Below, in pieces: positions 8,073 through 15,977 of a DNA stretch of 50,339 nt (positions are counted from its first letter, which is position 1; the number at the start of each line of letters is the position of its first letter). This stretch comes from JBBPYA01 sp038200385 (GTDB taxonomy: Bacteria; Actinomycetota; Actinomycetes; Mycobacteriales; Geodermatophilaceae), in contig JBBPYA010000120.1 in NCBI GenBank assembly GCA_038200385.1, positions 1 to 50,339 of the forward strand, read 5' to 3'. The position numbers were made by a program, and so were the translations under genes. Below the pieces are notes generated by a model that did no database searches, was not told the origin of the DNA, and saw only the letters and a list, made by a program, of their open reading frames with translations.

Positions 8073-9097
8073 CGTTGCAGGACCCGTGCGGCGGCGCCGT
8101 CCTCCAGCGCGGTCCGGGCCAGCTCCAGCCCCGCCTCCAACGCGGGCAACAGGCTGCCCGGGTCGGCGCTGACACCGGCGTAGGCGGCGACCGCCGCGGC
8201 GGCGTTCAGCAGCACCGCATCGCGCACCGGGCCGGGCTCACCGGCGAACACCGCCCGCGCCACGTCGGCGTTGGCCGGGGGGGCGCCCCCGACCAGGTCC
8301 TCCGGCCGGGAGCGCTCCAGTCCGAGGTCGGCGGGGTCGAGCACGGTCTCCGCGACTGCCCCGTCCCCAACGAGCCACAACCGCGACGTCGTCGTCGTGG
8401 TCAGCTCGTCCAGACCGTCGTCGCCGCGGAAGACGTACGCGCTGGTCCCCCGCCCGGCCAGCACTCCGGCCATCACCGCGGCCATCCGCGGGTCGGCGCA
8501 CCCGACAGCCTGCGCGGCCGGGAGCGAGGGGTTGGTGAGCGGGCCGAGGAAGTTGAACACCGTGGGCACCCCGAGTTCGCGCCTGGCCACGGCCGCGTGC
8601 CGCATCCCCGGGTGGAAGACCGGCGCGAAGAAGAACCCGATGCCGGCCTCGGCGACGCAGCGGGCCACGCCGGCCGGGGGCAGGTCGATGACCACGCCGA
8701 GTTCTTCGAGCAAATCCGCCGAACCGCAGGACGAGGACGCGGCCCGGTTTCCGTGCTTGGCCACCGGGATCCCGCAGCCGGCCGCGACGACGGCGGCCAT
8801 CGTGGAGATGTTCACCGTGCGCGCGCGGTCCCCGCCGGTTCCGACCACGTCGACGCACCGCCCGGCGATCTGCACCGGCGTCGCGTGCTCGATCATCGCC
8901 TGCACGAGGCCCGCGACCTCGGCGGCGGACTCGCCCTTGGCCCGCAGTGCCACCGCGAACCCCGCGACCTGGACCGGGCTGGCCTGCCCAGACATGATCT
9001 CGCCCATCGCCCACTCGGTCGCGGCACTGTCGAGGTCGCCACCGGCCATCAGCCGGGCGAGCACCCCCGGCCAGCCGCCCGCGACCGGCCCGGTCAC
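8039..9097 (-). CDS. trpD: anthranilate phosphoribosyltransferase
   Basis: TrpD transfers the phosphoribosyl group of PRPP to anthranilate, the second step of tryptophan synthesis. The 352-residue sequence contains VVGTGGDRARTVNIST (PRPP loop, about 84-99), VAKHGNRAASSSCGSAD, and FFFAPVFHPGMRHAA with VFNFLGPLTNP, all diagnostic of the family. Length is normal. It is isolated from other trp genes, as Rv2192c is in M. tuberculosis. It precedes the spermidine-synthase-like gene with an overlap. No attenuator or leader peptide was found upstream. Confidence 0.95.
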   Translation of the reverse strand: MTGPVAGGWPGVLARLMAGGDLDSAATEWAMGEIMSGQASPVQVAGFAVALRAKGESAAEVAGLVQAMIEHATPVQIAGRCVDVVGTGGDRARTVNISTMAAVVAAGCGIPVAKHGNRAASSSCGSADLLEELGVVIDLPPAGVARCVAEAGIGFFFAPVFHPGMRHAAVARRELGVPTVFNFLGPLTNPSLPAAQAVGCADPRMAAVMAGVLAGRGTSAYVFRGDDGLDELTTTTTSRLWLVGDGAVAETVLDPADLGLERSRPEDLVGGAPPANADVARAVFAGEPGPVRDAVLLNAAAAVAAYAGVSADPGSLLPALEAGLELARTALEDGAAARVLQRWCEVSQDARP

Positions 9098-9107
9098 CGG
9101 GGGCCTG

Positions 9108-9533
9108 TCATCGGCGCACCGGTACGCCGGCCGCGCGGTCGCGGACCAGGGCAGTGACGGTCCGCGCCGCGTCCAGGGCGTCCAGCGGGTACACCAGGGT
9201 GGCGTCGGCCAGCGACCAGGTCGCCAGCCAGCGGTCGTCGGCCCGCGCGAGCAGGACGCAGATGGCCGGACAGTCGGCGATCTCGTACTTCAGTTGGCGG
9301 CTGATCCCCATCCCGCCGGTGGGCTGTGCCTCCCCGTCGAGGATCGCCACGTCGACGCCCCCCGCGTCGACCAGCCGCAGCACCGAATCGACATCGGAGA
9401 CCTCGACGTACTCGATCCTGCCGAGCCCCTCGCCGACACGTCGACCGACCGCGCTGCGCACGTCGGAGCGCACCTGGGCACGCTGGCTGAAGACCAGAAC
9501 GGTGTACGCCGAGGCCGCTCGAGCGCTGCTCAT
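9108..9533 (-). CDS. receiver-domain-like protein, function unknown
   Basis: This 141-residue protein has the alternating strand-helix pattern of a response-regulator receiver, with VLVFSQRAQVRSDV at the start and VDVAILDGEAQPTGG at the usual phospho-aspartate position (Asp near residue 66). No output domain is attached. The acidic pocket expected after the first strand is missing (VFSQ instead of VDDD), so phosphorylation is doubtful. It lies between trpD and the divergent ctaE. A TACGAT box 8 nt before the ATG suggests a leaderless or nearly leaderless start. Confidence 0.7.
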   Translation of the reverse strand: MSSARAASAYTVLVFSQRAQVRSDVRSAVGRRVGEGLGRIEYVEVSDVDSVLRLVDAGGVDVAILDGEAQPTGGMGISRQLKYEIADCPAICVLLARADDRWLATWSLADATLVYPLDALDAARTVTALVRDRAAGVPVRR

Positions 9534-9598
9534 GGTGGCTGATCGTATCGATCCCGGACGCGCCCCACCCCAGTCGGTGCCCGCCGGGCAGTTGGGCT

Positions 9599-9610
9599 CA
9601 TAATGCTGGG
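9599..9610 (+). promoter_or_regulatory. ctaE -10 box, leaderless arrangement
   Basis: CATAAT ends at 9604, six bases before the GTG of ctaE, and no Shine-Dalgarno precedes that GTG. The respiratory operon ctaE-qcrCAB is therefore probably transcribed from the start codon itself. Confidence 0.55.
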
Positions 9611-10213
9611 GTGTCCATGGCGAACCCCACCTTCGAGGTGGGCCGGGTCCACTCGCTCACCCGGCCGAACATGGTCAGCGTGGGCACCATCGTGTGGCTG
9701 TCCAGCGAACTCATGTTCTTCGCCGGCCTGTTCGCCATGTACTTCACGGCCAAGGCCGTGCACGGCGACCCGTGGCCGCCGCCGCCGACGACGCTGACCG
9801 TGCCCTACGCGCTGGTCTTCACGATCATCCTGATCCTGTCCTCGGTCACCTGCCAGCTCGGTGTGTTCGAGGCGGAGAAGGGCAACGCCTTCGGGTTGCG
9901 GCGCTGGTTCGTCGCGACGTTCTTCCTCGGGCTGATCTTCGTGCTCGGCCAGTTCAACGAGTACCGGAACCTGGTCCACGAGGGCACCACGCTGAGTTCG
10001 TCCACGTACGGGTCGGTGTTCTTCCTCACGACCGGTTTCCACGCCGCCCACGTCATCGCTGGCCTACTCGCGTTTATCCTGATGTTGATGCGGTCGACGA
10101 TGGGCCGGTTCACGCCGGCGCAGGCCACCGCAGCGATCGTTGTCTCCTACTACTGGCACTTCGTCGACATCGTCTGGGTGGGCCTGTTCGCCACCATCTA
10201 CTTCGTGCAGTGA
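9611..10213 (+). CDS. ctaE: cytochrome c oxidase subunit III (aa3 type)
   Basis: This 200-residue integral membrane subunit of the aa3 oxidase has five predicted membrane helices (about 27-48, 64-84, 98-115, 133-160, 176-199). Conserved subunit III features include the Glu in SSELMFF, FHAAHVIAG and YYWHFVDIVW. It begins the ctaE-qcrC-qcrA-qcrB operon typical of actinobacteria, in which oxidase and bcc complex form a supercomplex. The GTG at 9611 is preferred because of the adjacent -10 box; ATG 9617 is two codons further on. Confidence 0.96.
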   Translation: MSMANPTFEVGRVHSLTRPNMVSVGTIVWLSSELMFFAGLFAMYFTAKAVHGDPWPPPPTTLTVPYALVFTIILILSSVTCQLGVFEAEKGNAFGLRRWFVATFFLGLIFVLGQFNEYRNLVHEGTTLSSSTYGSVFFLTTGFHAAHVIAGLLAFILMLMRSTMGRFTPAQATAAIVVSYYWHFVDIVWVGLFATIYFVQ

Positions 10214-10223
10214 GGGGCCAGCG

Positions 10224-11015
10224 GTGAGGGCACGGACCACGCGGAGCCACCGGACCCGACGGCGCAGCAGGTTGTCCTCGGCCGCCGCCCTGCTGCTGGC
10301 CCTGACCGCGGTCGGCGGGCTGTACTCGGCCCTGGCGCCGTCCAGTTCCGCCCAGGAGCAGGGCCTGTCCGCCGAGGCGCAGGCCGGTCAGCAGCTCTAC
10401 GAGAACGGCTGCATCACCTGCCACGGCCGCAATCTGCAGGGCGTCCAGGACCAGGGCCCCTCCCTGATCGGCGTCGGCGAAGCGGCGGTCTACTTCCAGG
10501 TCAGCACCGGCCGGATGCCGGTGGCGCAGCACGACGCGCAGATCCAGCGCAAGACGCCGGTTTACGACGACGCCCAGGTCAACCAGCTGATGGCCTACGT
10601 GCAGGCCAACGGTGGCGGGCCCATGCTGCCGGCCGAGCAGAACCTCCGCGACGGCAACCTGGCCGACGGCGGGGAACTGTTCCGGCTCAACTGCGCCTCC
10701 TGCCACAACTTCGCCGGCCGGGGCGGGGCCCTGTCCTCCGGCAAGGCGGCGCCGTCGTTGAACGCCTCGACCGACCTCGACATCTACACCGCGATGCTGT
10801 CCGGTCCGCAGAGCATGCCGGTCTTCGGCGACAACCAGCTCAGCCCGGAGCAGAAGCGCAGCATCATCGACTACATCCAGACCCTCAAGGCCACGGCCGA
10901 CCCCGGTGGTGCCGGCATCGGCCGCGCCGGCCCGGTGCCCGAGGGCCTGGTGATCTGGGTCGTCGGGATCACGCTGTGCCTGGCGGCCTGCCTCTGGGCG
11001 GGGTCACGGGCATGA
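10224..11015 (+). CDS. qcrC: di-heme cytochrome c subunit of the bcc complex
   Basis: This 263-residue protein carries electrons from the Rieske centre to the CuA site of CtaC outside the membrane. Two CXXCH heme-binding motifs are present: CITCHG at about residue 63 and CASCHN at about residue 157. An N-terminal hydrophobic segment (about 17-35) anchors or exports it, and a C-terminal helix (VIWVVGITLCLAACLWAG) holds it in the membrane. The GTG start lies 10 bp after ctaE, with a GAGG site overlapping the ctaE stop. Its own stop overlaps the qcrA start (ATGA). Confidence 0.96.
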   Translation: MRARTTRSHRTRRRSRLSSAAALLLALTAVGGLYSALAPSSSAQEQGLSAEAQAGQQLYENGCITCHGRNLQGVQDQGPSLIGVGEAAVYFQVSTGRMPVAQHDAQIQRKTPVYDDAQVNQLMAYVQANGGGPMLPAEQNLRDGNLADGGELFRLNCASCHNFAGRGGALSSGKAAPSLNASTDLDIYTAMLSGPQSMPVFGDNQLSPEQKRSIIDYIQTLKATADPGGAGIGRAGPVPEGLVIWVVGITLCLAACLWAGSRA

Positions 11016-12115
11016 CCGCCGCCCACCCCGGGGCACACGAGCCCGGCGGCGCGCAGCCGGCGGCCGGCACGCCGCCGACCGCGGGACCGGGCCCCACGGA
11101 CGAGGAGCTGGCCGGCATGAGCCGGCGCGAGCTGGTCCAGCTCGGCGGGGAGATGGACGGCGTCCGGGTCGTCCATGCCGAACCGCCGGTGTCGCCCGGG
11201 TCCCGGCAGGAGAAGCGGGCCGAGCGGCAGATCGCGATGGCCTTCACCGGCGCCGGCCTGTCGGCGGTGGCCTTCATGGTGCTCTTCCCCGCGTGGCCCT
11301 GGCGCCAGCGCTACGACGGGGGCGGCTTCCAACTCTCGTCCCTGTTCACTCCGTTGCTCGGCATCACCCTGGCGCTCGCGTTGACGCTGGTCGGTGTCGG
11401 GGTCGTGTTGTGGGCGAAGAACCTGATGCCCTACGAGGTCGTGGTCCAGGACCGGCACGAGGGCGCCTCCCCGGAGATCGAGCGGCAGACCACGGCGGCC
11501 ACCCTGATGGAGGGCCTCACCGAGACCGGCATCGCCCGCCGCACCGTCATCAAGCGCTCGCTCGGATTCGCCGGCGCGGCCCTGGGTGTGCTGGCTGCCT
11601 TCCCGTTGATCGGCGCGCTGATCAAGAAGCCCGGCGACGCGCTGTACACAACACCGTGGCGCTCCGGGATGCAGCTGCTGAGCAGCAACGGAGTTCCGAT
11701 CAGGCCCGCCGACATGCTCCCCGGTTCCCTGCAGACCGTCTTCCCGCCGGTGCAGGGTGGCAACCGCTCCGCCGACGGCGTCACGATGCTGATCAGGCTG
11801 CTTCCCGAGCAGGCCGCCAACTATCGTGCCCGGCCGGGACAAGAGTCCTTCCGGTGGAACGACTTCCTGGCGTTCTCCAAGATCTGCACCCACGCCGGCT
11901 GCCCGGTGTCGCTGTACGAGCGGCAGACCGCGCGGATCCTCTGCCCCTGCCACCAGTCGCAGTTCGACGCGACGAACGACGCCAAGCCCATTTCCGGTCC
12001 GGCCACCCGATCGCTACCCCAGCTGCCGCTTGAGCTGGATGCGAACGGGTACTTCACGGCGAAGAGCGACTACACCGAGCCCATCGGACCCGCCTTTTGG
12101 GAGCGATCATCATGA
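11012..12115 (+). CDS. qcrA: Rieske iron-sulfur subunit of the bcc complex
   Basis: This 367-residue subunit oxidises menaquinol through a [2Fe-2S] cluster. Ligand motifs CTHAGC (about residue 292) and CPCHQS (about residue 311) are intact. Three hydrophobic helices precede the cluster domain, the long multi-span form found in actinobacteria rather than the single-span mitochondrial form. The N-terminal 45 residues are Ala/Pro/Gly-rich. It is translationally coupled to both neighbours by ATGA overlaps. Confidence 0.96.
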   Translation: MTAAHPGAHEPGGAQPAAGTPPTAGPGPTDEELAGMSRRELVQLGGEMDGVRVVHAEPPVSPGSRQEKRAERQIAMAFTGAGLSAVAFMVLFPAWPWRQRYDGGGFQLSSLFTPLLGITLALALTLVGVGVVLWAKNLMPYEVVVQDRHEGASPEIERQTTAATLMEGLTETGIARRTVIKRSLGFAGAALGVLAAFPLIGALIKKPGDALYTTPWRSGMQLLSSNGVPIRPADMLPGSLQTVFPPVQGGNRSADGVTMLIRLLPEQAANYRARPGQESFRWNDFLAFSKICTHAGCPVSLYERQTARILCPCHQSQFDATNDAKPISGPATRSLPQLPLELDANGYFTAKSDYTEPIGPAFWERSS

Positions 12116-13716
12116 GCAGCTCGACGATCAGCAGGCCGGCCACTCCGGCCGGGCGGGCCGCCAGCGGCGTGGACGAGCGACTGACCATCTCCGCTCCCCT
12201 GCGCCGCACCCTGAACAAGGTCTTCCCCGACCACTGGTCATTCCTGCTCGGCGAAATCGCCCTGTACGCCTTCGTCATCCTGCTGCTGACCGGCACCTAC
12301 CTGACGTTCTTCTTCGACCCCTCGATGGAGGAGGTCAACTACGCCGGTAGCTACGACCTGCTCCGCGGCGTGGAGATGTCGAAGGCGTACGCGACCGGGC
12401 TGGACATCTCCTTTGACGTCCGCGGTGGCCTGCTGATCCGGCAGATCCACCACTGGGCCGCGCTGTTGTTCGTCGCCGCGATCGTGGTGCACCTGATGCG
12501 CACGTTCTTCACCGGCGCCTTCCGCAAGCCCCGGGAGGCCAACTGGATGATCGGTGTCGGGCTGCTCGTCCTGGCCATCCTCGAAGGCGTGTTCGGGTAC
12601 TCGCTGCCCGACGACCTGCTGTCCGGCACCGGCCTGCGGATCATCAACGCGATCATCCTGTCGATCCCGGTGATCGGGTCCTGGGTCACGTTCGCGCTGT
12701 TCGGCGGCGAGTTCCCCGGCGACGTGATCATCGGCCGGTTCTACATTCTGCACGTGCTCCTCGTCCCCGGGATCATGCTGGCGTTGATCGCCGGGCACCT
12801 GCTGCTCGTGGTCAAGAACAAGCACACCCAGGTCCCCGGTCCGGGACGAACCGAGGACAACGTCATCGGCAAGCGCTTCTTCCCGACGTTCGCGCTCAAG
12901 ACGACCGGCTTCTTCATGGTCGTGTTTGGTCTGACCGCGGCGCTGGGCGGACTGGTCCAGATCAACCCGATCTGGCTGTACGGCCCGTACGACCCCGCCC
13001 AGGTCAGCGCCGGCTCGCAGCCGGACTGGTACGTCGGGTTCCTGGACGGCTCCACGCGGCTGTTCCCGCCGTGGGACATCTACCTGTTCGGCTACAACAT
13101 CCCGCCGCTGTTCTGGCCGACGATCGTGATGCCGGGCATCCTGTTCACGGTGCTCGCGCTGTACCCGATCATCGAAGCGAAGATGACCAAGGACACCGCG
13201 TCCCACAACCTGCTGCAGCGGCCTCGCGACGTCCCGGTTCGCACCGGCTTCGGCGCCATGGGGCTGGCCTTCTACAGCATGCTGTGGATCTCCGGCGGCA
13301 ACGACCTCATCGCGGACAAGTTCAACATCAGCCTGAACGCGATGACCTGGGCCGGCCGGATCGGACTGCTCGTGGTGCCCCCCATCGCCTACTGGGCGGC
13401 CTACCGGCTCTGCCTGGGTCTGCAGCAGCACGACCGCGAGGTCCTCGAGCACGGCGTGGAGACCGGCATCATCCGGCGCCTGCCGCACGGTGAGTTCATC
13501 GAGGTGCACCAGCCGCTCGGACCGGTCGACGAGCACGGCCACGGCCAGCTGCAGTACGGCGGCGCTCCGGTCCCGAAGAAGATGAACCACGTCGGCGGGC
13601 TCGGACGCGCGATCAAGGGATTCTTCACTCCGATCGAGGAGGCCCCGCAGCGCAGTCCCGAGGAGCGACCGGCTGAGCTGACCTCCTCCGGGCGCCCGAA
13701 GGACCCGGAGGCCTGA
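12112..13716 (+). CDS. qcrB: cytochrome b subunit of the bcc complex
   Basis: This 534-residue membrane protein holds two b hemes and the quinol sites. It shows the cytochrome b helices, with IRQIHHWAALLFVAAIVVHLMR (heme histidines in helix B), the long loop with GVFGYSLPDDLLSGTG, and helix D histidines in FYILHVLLVPGIMLALIAGHLL. The PEWY-type quinol motif appears as PDWYVGF. A hydrophilic C-terminal tail of about 100 residues is typical of actinobacterial QcrB. It ends the operon. Confidence 0.97.
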   Translation: MSSSTISRPATPAGRAASGVDERLTISAPLRRTLNKVFPDHWSFLLGEIALYAFVILLLTGTYLTFFFDPSMEEVNYAGSYDLLRGVEMSKAYATGLDISFDVRGGLLIRQIHHWAALLFVAAIVVHLMRTFFTGAFRKPREANWMIGVGLLVLAILEGVFGYSLPDDLLSGTGLRIINAIILSIPVIGSWVTFALFGGEFPGDVIIGRFYILHVLLVPGIMLALIAGHLLLVVKNKHTQVPGPGRTEDNVIGKRFFPTFALKTTGFFMVVFGLTAALGGLVQINPIWLYGPYDPAQVSAGSQPDWYVGFLDGSTRLFPPWDIYLFGYNIPPLFWPTIVMPGILFTVLALYPIIEAKMTKDTASHNLLQRPRDVPVRTGFGAMGLAFYSMLWISGGNDLIADKFNISLNAMTWAGRIGLLVVPPIAYWAAYRLCLGLQQHDREVLEHGVETGIIRRLPHGEFIEVHQPLGPVDEHGHGQLQYGGAPVPKKMNHVGGLGRAIKGFFTPIEEAPQRSPEERPAELTSSGRPKDPEA

Positions 13717-13777
13717 TCCCGGCTGGTCGACGCGTACGTTGGGGAGACGCCCGCACAGCCGGAGAGGATGATCCGTC

Positions 13778-14473
13778 CTGAATATCGAGATCTACGCCGA
13801 CATCGTCTGCCCCTGGTGCTACATCGGGAAGAGCCGCTTCGACAAGGCATTGGCCGACTTCCCCGGTGCCGCCGACGTCACGGTCACCTACGCGCCGTTC
13901 CAACTCGATCCGGACGCGCCCGTGCAGCCGGTTCCCCACCTGGAGGCCTACGCCGCGAAGCTGGGCGACCCGGAGCGGGCCCGGGCCATGGTCGGACAAC
14001 TGGAATCGGCCGCGGCCGGCGAGGGGTTGCCGCTGCGACTGGACCAGGCTCAGCGGGTCAACACCTTCGATGCGCACCGGCTGCTGGACCTGGCCCTGGG
14101 CACCGGTGGCACTGCGGTGCAGCAGCGCCTCGTCGAGCTCCTCATGCAGGCCTACTTCGTCGAGGGTCGCAACATCGCCGACCACGGTGAACTGGCCGCG
14201 CTGGCCAAGGAGTCCGGGCTGACCGGCGTGGATGTCACCGCCCACCTGGCCTCAGACTCCGGTGTCGCCGAACTCAGCGCGCGACTGGACGAGGGCAGTG
14301 CGCTGGGCCTGGACTCGGTGCCCAGCTACGTCTTCGAGCGGCGTTGGGCGGTCAGCGGTGCCCAGTCACCGGAGATCATGGGCCAGGTACTGCAGCAGAT
14401 CGAGGCAGCCATGCTCGGCGGCGGTGGCGGGTGCTGCGGCGGCGGCGAGGGCGGCTGCGCCTGCTCGCGCTGA
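13778..14473 (+). CDS. DsbA-family oxidoreductase (FrnE-like) with a probable CTG start
   Basis: This thioredoxin-fold disulfide oxidoreductase (231 residues) has the active site CPWC in YADIVCPWCYIGK about ten residues from the start. It continues through the DsbA helical insert to a conserved cis-Pro region, SVPSYVFERRWAVSGAQ. The frame is open only from 13772 and contains no ATG, GTG or TTG before the active site. CTG at 13778 is the only fitting start and has GGAGAGGA about ten bases upstream. The C-terminal tail is a Gly/Cys-rich string with five cysteines in the last 13 residues, possibly metal-binding. It is probably cytoplasmic, since no signal peptide is seen. Confidence 0.85.
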   Translation: MNIEIYADIVCPWCYIGKSRFDKALADFPGAADVTVTYAPFQLDPDAPVQPVPHLEAYAAKLGDPERARAMVGQLESAAAGEGLPLRLDQAQRVNTFDAHRLLDLALGTGGTAVQQRLVELLMQAYFVEGRNIADHGELAALAKESGLTGVDVTAHLASDSGVAELSARLDEGSALGLDSVPSYVFERRWAVSGAQSPEIMGQVLQQIEAAMLGGGGGCCGGGEGGCACSR

Positions 14474-14497
14474 CCCCCCCGGTCAGTACCCCCGCAG

Positions 14498-14902
14498 TCA
14501 GTGGGCGGCGTTGGCCCGCGAGTAGTACTCGAAGAGCAGGCCGGCCACGGTCACGACGATGAGCACGGCCGCGATCAGGATCAACCAGATCTGGAAGAAC
14601 GCCAGCGCGATGGCGCCGAGGGCCGCGCCGCCGGCGATGCCGATCGGCCAGTAGCTGCCCGGGCTGAAGAAGCCGAGTTCGCCCGCGCCCTCGGCGATGT
14701 CGGCGTCCTTGCGGTCCTCGGGGCGGGGGTCGATGCGGCGCGAGACGAACCAGAAGAAGGCGCCGACGATCGTGCACAGAGCGCCGGAGAGCACCAGGCC
14801 GGCCATCCCGACGGGCTCCAGATCGGAGAAGACGGCATAGATGACGGCGATGCCGAACAGGAACACCGCGGCCGCGCCGAACAGATACGCCTCGAGCTTC
14901 AC
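14498..14902 (-). CDS. ctaF: cytochrome c oxidase subunit IV (actinobacterial)
   Basis: This 134-residue protein has four hydrophobic helices and is the small actinobacterial subunit IV of the aa3 oxidase. The central loop RRIDPRPEDRKDADIAEGAGELGFFSPGSYWP, here described by its key SPGSYWPI segment near residues 79-86, is characteristic. The GTG start follows AGGAGG. It lies 48 bp downstream of ctaC on the same strand, forming a ctaC-ctaF operon, convergent with the DsbA-like gene. Confidence 0.93.
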   Translation of the reverse strand: MKLEAYLFGAAAVFLFGIAVIYAVFSDLEPVGMAGLVLSGALCTIVGAFFWFVSRRIDPRPEDRKDADIAEGAGELGFFSPGSYWPIGIAGGAALGAIALAFFQIWLILIAAVLIVVTVAGLLFEYYSRANAAH

Positions 14903-14950
14903 GTCCTCCTCCTTCTGTTCCCTGCGGTAGGCCGGCGGTGTCCCGCGTGT

Positions 14951-15820
14951 CTAGTCCGTGGCGCTGCGCCGGGTCCGGTTGGTGTCGAAGGGGTCCGTCG
15001 TCTCGGCCAGCGGTGGCTCGCCGACACTCTGCAGCGCGTCGGCGTTGGTCTGCCCGGACTCCCGGGCGGCCAGGAACTTGTCGTACACATCGGCGGTGAC
15101 GGCCCGCACCTCGAAGTTCATGGCTGAGTGGTAGATGCCGCACAGCTCGGCACACCGCCCCACGTAGGCACCGGCCTGCCCGATCGTGACCTCGAAATCG
15201 TTGTCGTACCCGAAGTTCTTGCCCGGGATGACGTCACGCTTGAAGAGGAACTCGGGCACCCAGAAGGAGTGGATGACGTCGTTGCTGTGCAACTCGAACC
15301 GGATGGTCTTGCCGACCGGCAGCACCAGGACGGCGACCTCCCGGCTGTCCCCGATGATGCTGATCGGCTCGCCTGCGGTGTCCTGCGGACCGTTCAGGTA
15401 GCGGAACTCCCAGTTCCACTGGAAGCCGGTGACCTCCACGGTGACATCCGGGTTCGCGGTCTGCGCCTCGACATCGGTCTCGACGACCACGGTGAAGTAG
15501 AACAGCACCGCGATGATGACGAACGGGACGATCGTGTAGACGATCTCCAGCGGCAGGTTGTACGCCGTCTGCTTGGGCACGTTGTTGTCCCGGCGCCGGT
15601 AGACGATGCAGGCCCAGAAGATCAGGCCCCAGACGAGGACACCCATGGCCAGGGCGGCCAGGGTCGACCCGGTCCACAGCTGCCGCATCATGGTGGCCTT
15701 GTCGGTGACGCCCTGCGGCCAGCCGAAGCGCAGCACCTCCTGGGTCGAGCACCCGGCGAGGGCGAGCAGGGTCAGGACCGCGAGCGGCACGATCCGGGCC
15801 GCCCGAGCTGTACGACGCAC
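14951..15820 (-). CDS. ctaC: cytochrome c oxidase subunit II, lipoprotein precursor
   Basis: Subunit II accepts electrons from QcrC at its binuclear CuA centre. The N-terminus is a lipoprotein signal with lipobox LALAGC (Cys near residue 24). Two membrane helices follow, then the cupredoxin domain with the first CuA His in HSNDVIHSF and the cluster CAELCGIYHSAM. The GTG at 15820 is chosen because AGGGAGG lies eight bases upstream; a GTG at 15853 is an in-frame alternative. It is divergent from asnB and heads the ctaC-ctaF operon. Confidence 0.95.
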   Translation of the reverse strand: MRRTARAARIVPLAVLTLLALAGCSTQEVLRFGWPQGVTDKATMMRQLWTGSTLAALAMGVLVWGLIFWACIVYRRRDNNVPKQTAYNLPLEIVYTIVPFVIIAVLFYFTVVVETDVEAQTANPDVTVEVTGFQWNWEFRYLNGPQDTAGEPISIIGDSREVAVLVLPVGKTIRFELHSNDVIHSFWVPEFLFKRDVIPGKNFGYDNDFEVTIGQAGAYVGRCAELCGIYHSAMNFEVRAVTADVYDKFLAARESGQTNADALQSVGEPPLAETTDPFDTNRTRRSATD

Positions 15821-15977
15821 CTGCGTGACCTCCCTGGACGCCTCGTTTCCCACCTGCGCAGACTACTCGACACACCCGGGACCCGACGGGCGCCCGGCGC
15901 CGGACCGGCCGGGGCAGACTGGAACACTGAACCGTCCGATATCGGCGGGAGCCGCGACCCGCGGAGGTGCTGTAACG

